DNA from: Prevotellaceae bacterium UBA5903
GTDB lineage: Bacteria; Bacteroidota; Bacteroidia; Bacteroidales; Bacteroidaceae
Length of the DNA: 9,647 nt
Direction of reading: 5' to 3'
Assembly (NCBI GenBank): GCA_002431845.1
Contig: DJEH01000085.1
Span: forward strand, 9,190-18,836
The position numbers and the translations under genes were made by a program. Shown here in pieces: positions 7,655 through 9,647 of the stretch. The notes under the pieces were generated by a model that had not been told where the DNA came from, did no database searches, and saw only the letters and a program-made list of their open reading frames with translations. Each line of letters opens with the position of its first letter. The stretch's first letter is position 1.

Positions 7655-7772
7655 ATGTTTAACAAACAAATGCTTAAGTTTCGTATTTTGTACATCAAAA
7701 TACGGAGGAACTAAAATGCTACTGAAAATCAAAATGTTGATTGTACAGAATTAGTGGATTTGTTAAACATTT
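7653..7772. repeat. 14-bp perfect inverted repeat, possible recombinase arm sites
   Basis: AAATGTTTAACAAA (7653-7666) and TTTGTTAAACATTT (7759-7772) are exact reverse complements 92 bases apart. The left copy overlaps the recombinase stop codon and lies outside the invertible segment; the right copy lies inside it. The recombinase has an arm-DNA-binding domain, which in integrases binds sites away from the crossover point, so these are candidate arm sites. They could also pair in RNA as a long-range stem. Confidence 0.5.
7676..7712. repeat. Left recombination site of the promoter switch
   Basis: The core is CGTATTTTG (7682-7690), spacer TACAT (7691-7695), CAAAATACGG (7696-7705): inverted recombinase-binding arms around a 5-base crossover region, the classic layout of a tyrosine-recombinase core site. 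Outer flanks are AAGTTT on the left and AGGAACT on the right. A 25-base stretch (7682-7706) is the exact reverse complement of 7855-7879. It begins 21 bases after the recombinase stop codon. Confidence 0.8.
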
Positions 7773-7777
7773 CTGCA

Positions 7778-7785
7778 TAAATTTG
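7778..7785 (+). promoter_or_regulatory. Secondary -7-like box TAAATTTG inside the invertible segment
   Basis: TAAATTTG fits TAnnTTTG. A TTTG at 7759-7762 is only 15 bases upstream, shorter than the 19-21 expected, so this is a weaker candidate than the box at 7839. That TTTG also falls in the 14-bp inverted repeat, so recombinase binding there could interfere with it. Confidence 0.25.
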
Positions 7786-7838
7786 CATAACGACAGAAGA
7801 TTTTTAAATGAAGATGGTACTAAATGCAAGAAAAAATA

Positions 7839-7846
7839 TACCTTTG
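7839..7846 (+). promoter_or_regulatory. Main candidate promoter of the switch, -7 box TACCTTTG
   Basis: TACCTTTG is an exact match to the Bacteroidales TAnnTTTG element and lies 9 bases before the right recombination site, pointing to the antiterminator gene. Transcription would begin near 7853, at the edge of that site. The -33 region (7814-7818) has no TTTG, which is common for weakly conserved -33 elements in this group but lowers certainty. Confidence 0.6.
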
Positions 7847-7850
7847 TAGC

Positions 7851-7887
7851 AAGTTCCGTATTTTGATGTACAAAATACGGAAGAACT
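7851..7887. repeat. Right recombination site of the promoter switch
   Basis: The core is CGTATTTTG (7857-7865), spacer ATGTA (7866-7870), CAAAATACGG (7871-7880). With the extra C at 7856 the arms pair over 10 bases. Flanks are AAGTTC on the left and AAGAACT on the right, nearly the same as the left site read in the same direction (30 of 32 non-spacer positions match). Only the spacer is reversed relative to the left site. The predicted antiterminator mRNA would start with this site, giving a 10-bp, 5-nt-loop hairpin at or near its 5' end. Confidence 0.8.
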
Positions 7888-8078
7888 GATAGAGATATGA
7901 AGTTCAACGAGAGATAAAATCCAAGGTATTGATAATATGCTGATACATTAAATAATACTCCTCTCAGGTTGGACAATCATACAATTTAATCGTATGACTT
8001 TATGAGCAATATTATTGCGAAACTGGCCCATTCATCCCAAGTGATGATAGCCAACAGAGACATAAAGTAGATAAGAAA
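7888..8078 (+). promoter_or_regulatory. Antiterminator 5' leader
   Basis: There are about 190 bases between the right recombination site and the antiterminator start. They contain no TAnnTTTG box, so transcription should come from the switch. Seen inside: a 6-codon ATG frame (7897-7917), a small stem TCATAC-N9-GTATGA (7977-7997), and a 22-residue frame (8002-8070). Leaders of UpxY-controlled operons are where such factors are recruited to polymerase; the exact element here is not identified. Confidence 0.4.
8002..8070 (+). CDS. Possible 22-residue leader peptide upstream of the antiterminator
   Basis: ATG at 8002 opens a frame that reads MSNIIAKLAHSSQVMIANRD and ends IK-stop at 8070, eight bases before the antiterminator ATG. 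Length, composition and tight spacing would suit a leader peptide coupled to the next gene. A frame of this length is also expected by chance, and I know no family it belongs to. Confidence 0.2.
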   Translation: MSNIIAKLAHSSQVMIANRDIK

Positions 8079-8768
8079 ATGACGCAGGTTAGCTCGCTTC
8101 CTTCTTCTACAGCCAGTGTAAATGATATGTATAACAACAAGCGTTTACCAAAGGGCATCCACGTTGTTCGGTCTGATAGAAAATCGGCTCGAAAAGTAGA
8201 AGAAGTATCCTATTGCGAAGAAGAGGAAAGAACACCATGGGGGTACCTCTTTATACAACATTTAGCAGCAGAAAAGTTTGAGAAAACACTTGAAACAGCC
8301 AATTTAATAGGTGATTTCAAACCCAAATGCTTTATTCATCGCACTATTAGTTATAAGCGCAAGTCGAATGGCAAAGGCGTAGTAAAAGAAGAAAAGCCAA
8401 GCGTTAGCGGTCTTGTATTTTTGCAAGGAAAAACTGAAGAACTGAAAGTTTTTCTCCAAAATAATTTTCCTCGATACCATCTTGTTAATAATTGTATGAA
8501 TGGAGAACCTGCCTCCATAAAAGATAGTGTAATGCAGCCTTTTATGCAAGTGATGCAAACAGAACCAGAACGTGTTACCTTTTTGCGCGATCCTTTTGTA
8601 AAGTTTGCAAAAGACCATGTGAAGCTTCGTATGCTAACAGGTGTTATGGCAGGGCAAGTAGGCTATGTGGTGCGTATATTAAAAAATCGCCAACTTGTTA
8701 TGGACTTCGGTGGCTATGCTGTGGCTATCAATAATGTACATAATGAAGATTTTGAAATAGCCGAATGA
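8079..8768 (+). CDS. UpxY-family (NusG/RfaH-like) transcription antiterminator
   Basis: Specialised NusG paralogue that would travel with RNA polymerase and suppress termination across a long polysaccharide operon. The protein has 229 residues, slightly longer than most UpxY proteins because of an N-terminal low-complexity tail (about 1-50, rich in S, K and E). The NusG N-terminal domain starts at TPWGYLFIQHL (W54; NusG proteins have an aromatic residue and a polymerase-contacting strand here) and runs to about 160, including the SGLVFLQG strand and the PFMQVM helix. The C-terminal KOW domain is at about 182-215, with LTGVMAGQVGYVVRI. The upstream invertible promoter and downstream ugd place it at the head of a capsule or exopolysaccharide locus, as upxY genes are in Bacteroides fragilis. 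No UpxZ-like gene follows. The start could instead be M17, but the ATG at 8079 keeps the frame's full extent. Confidence 0.85.
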   Translation: MTQVSSLPSSTASVNDMYNNKRLPKGIHVVRSDRKSARKVEEVSYCEEEERTPWGYLFIQHLAAEKFEKTLETANLIGDFKPKCFIHRTISYKRKSNGKGVVKEEKPSVSGLVFLQGKTEELKVFLQNNFPRYHLVNNCMNGEPASIKDSVMQPFMQVMQTEPERVTFLRDPFVKFAKDHVKLRMLTGVMAGQVGYVVRILKNRQLVMDFGGYAVAINNVHNEDFEIAE

Positions 8769-8853
8769 CGCAAGGCTTTTTGCCGTATCCCATCTATTAA
8801 TGGAAACTATATTCTTTACATGCTCTCGTCAGATAATTATCCAAGACAAATAA

Positions 8854-9168
8854 TATGAGAGTAACTATGTTGCACATTATCGTGGTGCAGCACTCACAAG
8901 TCTGTCCAAACTTTTAGGCACAGTAAGATTTTTGTTTAGCGAACTTTCACTTTCATCTGAAGTAATGGAACAATTTAAAGAATGGTTCCTGCCAAAAGGA
9001 CGCAAAGAAACCACCATTCGTCTCTATTCGTATCAGATAAACGCTTTTTACAAAGAAACAGTAAAGAATGGCATTGCATCTCCAAAGCAATTATTGAAAG
9101 AATTAAAGCTAACATTGCAACCCGTTGCAACCTTTCAGTCATCCCCTTTCTTAATATGGCAAATATAA
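8854..9168 (+). pseudogene. Decayed fragment resembling a recombinase SAM-like domain
   Basis: Frame 1 stays open for 104 codons from 8854 to a TAA at 9166-9168, but the only ATG start is at 8965 (67 residues). The part from MEQFKEWFLPKG through KETTIRLYSYQINAFYKE to KNGIASPKQLLKE has the look of the core-binding (SAM-like) domain of tyrosine recombinases: a WF..KG turn, then T-I-R-x-Y and a long helix. After about 9090 the sense seems to shift to frame 3 (AFTER the K-rich helix: ANIATRCNLSVIPFLN, MANIIIYQRAID), which runs to 9218, as if by a frameshift. There is no catalytic domain. It fills the place where upxZ sits in Bacteroides loci but does not resemble UpxZ. The remaining 8769-8853 and 9219-9243 show nothing recognisable. 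Assignment to the recombinase family is tentative. Confidence 0.35.
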
Positions 9169-9243
9169 TAATATATCAGCGTGCTATTGATAATGTGAGT
9201 GTGAGCAAATTAATATAATAAGGAGATATCAAATTCAGATAAG

Positions 9244-9647
9244 ATGCGCGATTTTAAAGATATAAAGATTGCAGTAGCAGGTACTGGCTATGTTGGTCTA
9301 AGTATGGCTACATTGTTGTCACAACATCATCAAGTAACGGCTGTGGATGTAATCCCTGAAAAGGTAGAGAAACTGAATAATAAGATTTCACCGATACAAG
9401 ATGATTATATAGAAAAGTACTTGGCAGAAAAAACTTTGGACTTGACTGCGACATTAGATGCACGTTCTGCATACGCTGATGCTGATTTTGTGGTCATTGC
9501 TGCACCAACCAATTATGATCCTATCAAGAATCATTTTGATACAAGTCATGTTGAGGAGGTGATAGACTTGATTTTGGAGGTGAATCCTGATGCTATAATG
9601 GTTATCAAGTCTACAATCCCTGTTGGCTATACTCGTAACCTCTATTT
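9244..9647 (+). CDS. ugd: UDP-glucose 6-dehydrogenase, N-terminal part (runs off right edge)
   Basis: NAD-dependent enzyme that oxidises UDP-glucose to UDP-glucuronate, a precursor for acidic capsule or exopolysaccharides; cytoplasmic. The first 134 codons are present and intact. The Rossmann motif is at residues 12-19 (AGTGYVGL). It is followed by TAVDVIPEKVEKLNNKISPI, the conserved nucleotide-binding turn of the family, then IAAPTNYDP and IKSTIPVGYT. The sequence follows E. coli Ugd closely in these blocks (for example ISPI, DADFVVIAAPT, NYDP), which points to the short ~390-residue class. The ATG at 9244 is the only in-frame start after the TAA at 9211; an AAGGAGA stands 17 bases upstream, too far to be a strong ribosome site. 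A UDP-ManNAc dehydrogenase is the main alternative but fits less well. As first enzyme after the antiterminator it suggests a polysaccharide operon continuing to the right. Confidence 0.9.
   Translation, partial: MRDFKDIKIAVAGTGYVGLSMATLLSQHHQVTAVDVIPEKVEKLNNKISPIQDDYIEKYLAEKTLDLTATLDARSAYADADFVVIAAPTNYDPIKNHFDTSHVEEVIDLILEVNPDAIMVIKSTIPVGYTRNLY

Larger units (their letters stand above)
7696..7865. other. Predicted invertible promoter segment (about 170 bp between crossover spacers)
   Basis: This segment is bounded by two dyad sites whose spacers are reverse complements, so strand exchange should invert it rather than excise it. It holds no gene. It carries two + strand matches to TAnnTTTG (7778-7785 and 7839-7846), and I found none on the - strand. 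As sequenced, the promoter faces the antiterminator gene (ON); after inversion it would face the end of the recombinase gene (OFF for the polysaccharide genes). Other contents are one arm of the 14-bp repeat and a tandem pair of TGCATAA words (7774 and 7784), spaced by one helical turn. Confidence 0.72.

Noticed and set aside
7651..7712. Intrinsic terminator for the recombinase gene formed by the left dyad
   Set aside because: The 9-bp arms could form a hairpin but no U-run follows; the sequence is better explained as a recombination core.
7457..7732. Open - strand frame covering the recombinase 3' end and the left recombination site
   Set aside because: It overlaps the catalytic domain coding region and the dyad site, and the translation has no recognisable features.
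7676..7887. Reading the two dyad sites as attL and attR of an excisable element, or as a CRISPR array
   Set aside because: Only 170 bp and no gene lie between them, the spacers match only in inverted alignment, and there are just two copies, so inversion is the consistent product.
8766..8790. Terminator hairpin after the antiterminator gene (ACG-CAA...TTG-C-CGT)
   Set aside because: The stem is only 6 bp with a bulge, and the T-run is in the loop rather than after the stem.

Overview
The window looks like Bacteroidales DNA, most likely Prevotella or a close relative. The coding sequence is AT-leaning, start codons mostly lack Shine-Dalgarno sequences, candidate promoters carry the Bacteroidales -7 element TAnnTTTG, and there is an UpxY-type (NusG-like) antiterminator, a family used in Bacteroidota capsule loci. 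Genus is an inference from style and families; nothing in the window proves it.

Layout. (1) Positions 1-108 hold the tail of an unidentified gene. (2) Positions 186-5841 hold a complete RND efflux operon: lipoprotein membrane-fusion adaptor (284-1315), inner-membrane RND pump (1312-4413, ATGA overlap) and TolC-like outer-membrane factor (4462-5841). A candidate promoter sits inside a 9-bp inverted repeat that resembles an operator. (3) Positions 5842-6433 are a gene-free stretch made of repeats, including a ~110-bp imperfect palindrome and a cluster of GC-richer hairpins. (4) Positions 6434-7654 encode a tyrosine recombinase. (5) Positions 7653-7887 look like an invertible promoter cassette. 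(6) Positions 8079-8768 encode the antiterminator. (7) Positions 8854-9168 hold a decayed, recombinase-like fragment. (8) From 9244 a UDP-glucose 6-dehydrogenase gene runs off the right edge.

The most interesting part is 6434-9647, which I read as the regulatory head of a phase-variable surface-polysaccharide locus. The recombinase gene is followed at once by two dyad sites (7682-7705 and 7857-7880). They have identical arms, and their 5-bp spacers are reverse complements of each other (TACAT and ATGTA). Recombination between them should therefore invert the ~170 bp between them. That segment carries a perfect -7 box, TACCTTTG, just inside the right-hand site and pointing at the antiterminator. 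As written the switch would be ON; inverted, the promoter would face the 3' end of the recombinase gene. The antiterminator would then let polymerase read through a long polysaccharide operon that starts with ugd. Related switches are known in Bacteroides and Parabacteroides capsule loci. What is unusual here is how compact the cassette is, the mixed half-sites, and an extra 14-bp inverted repeat.

A second, independent pattern is the word TAAGTAGG, found five times. All five are at or outside the edges of the efflux operon, and two belong to a 17/19 direct repeat that brackets the operon.
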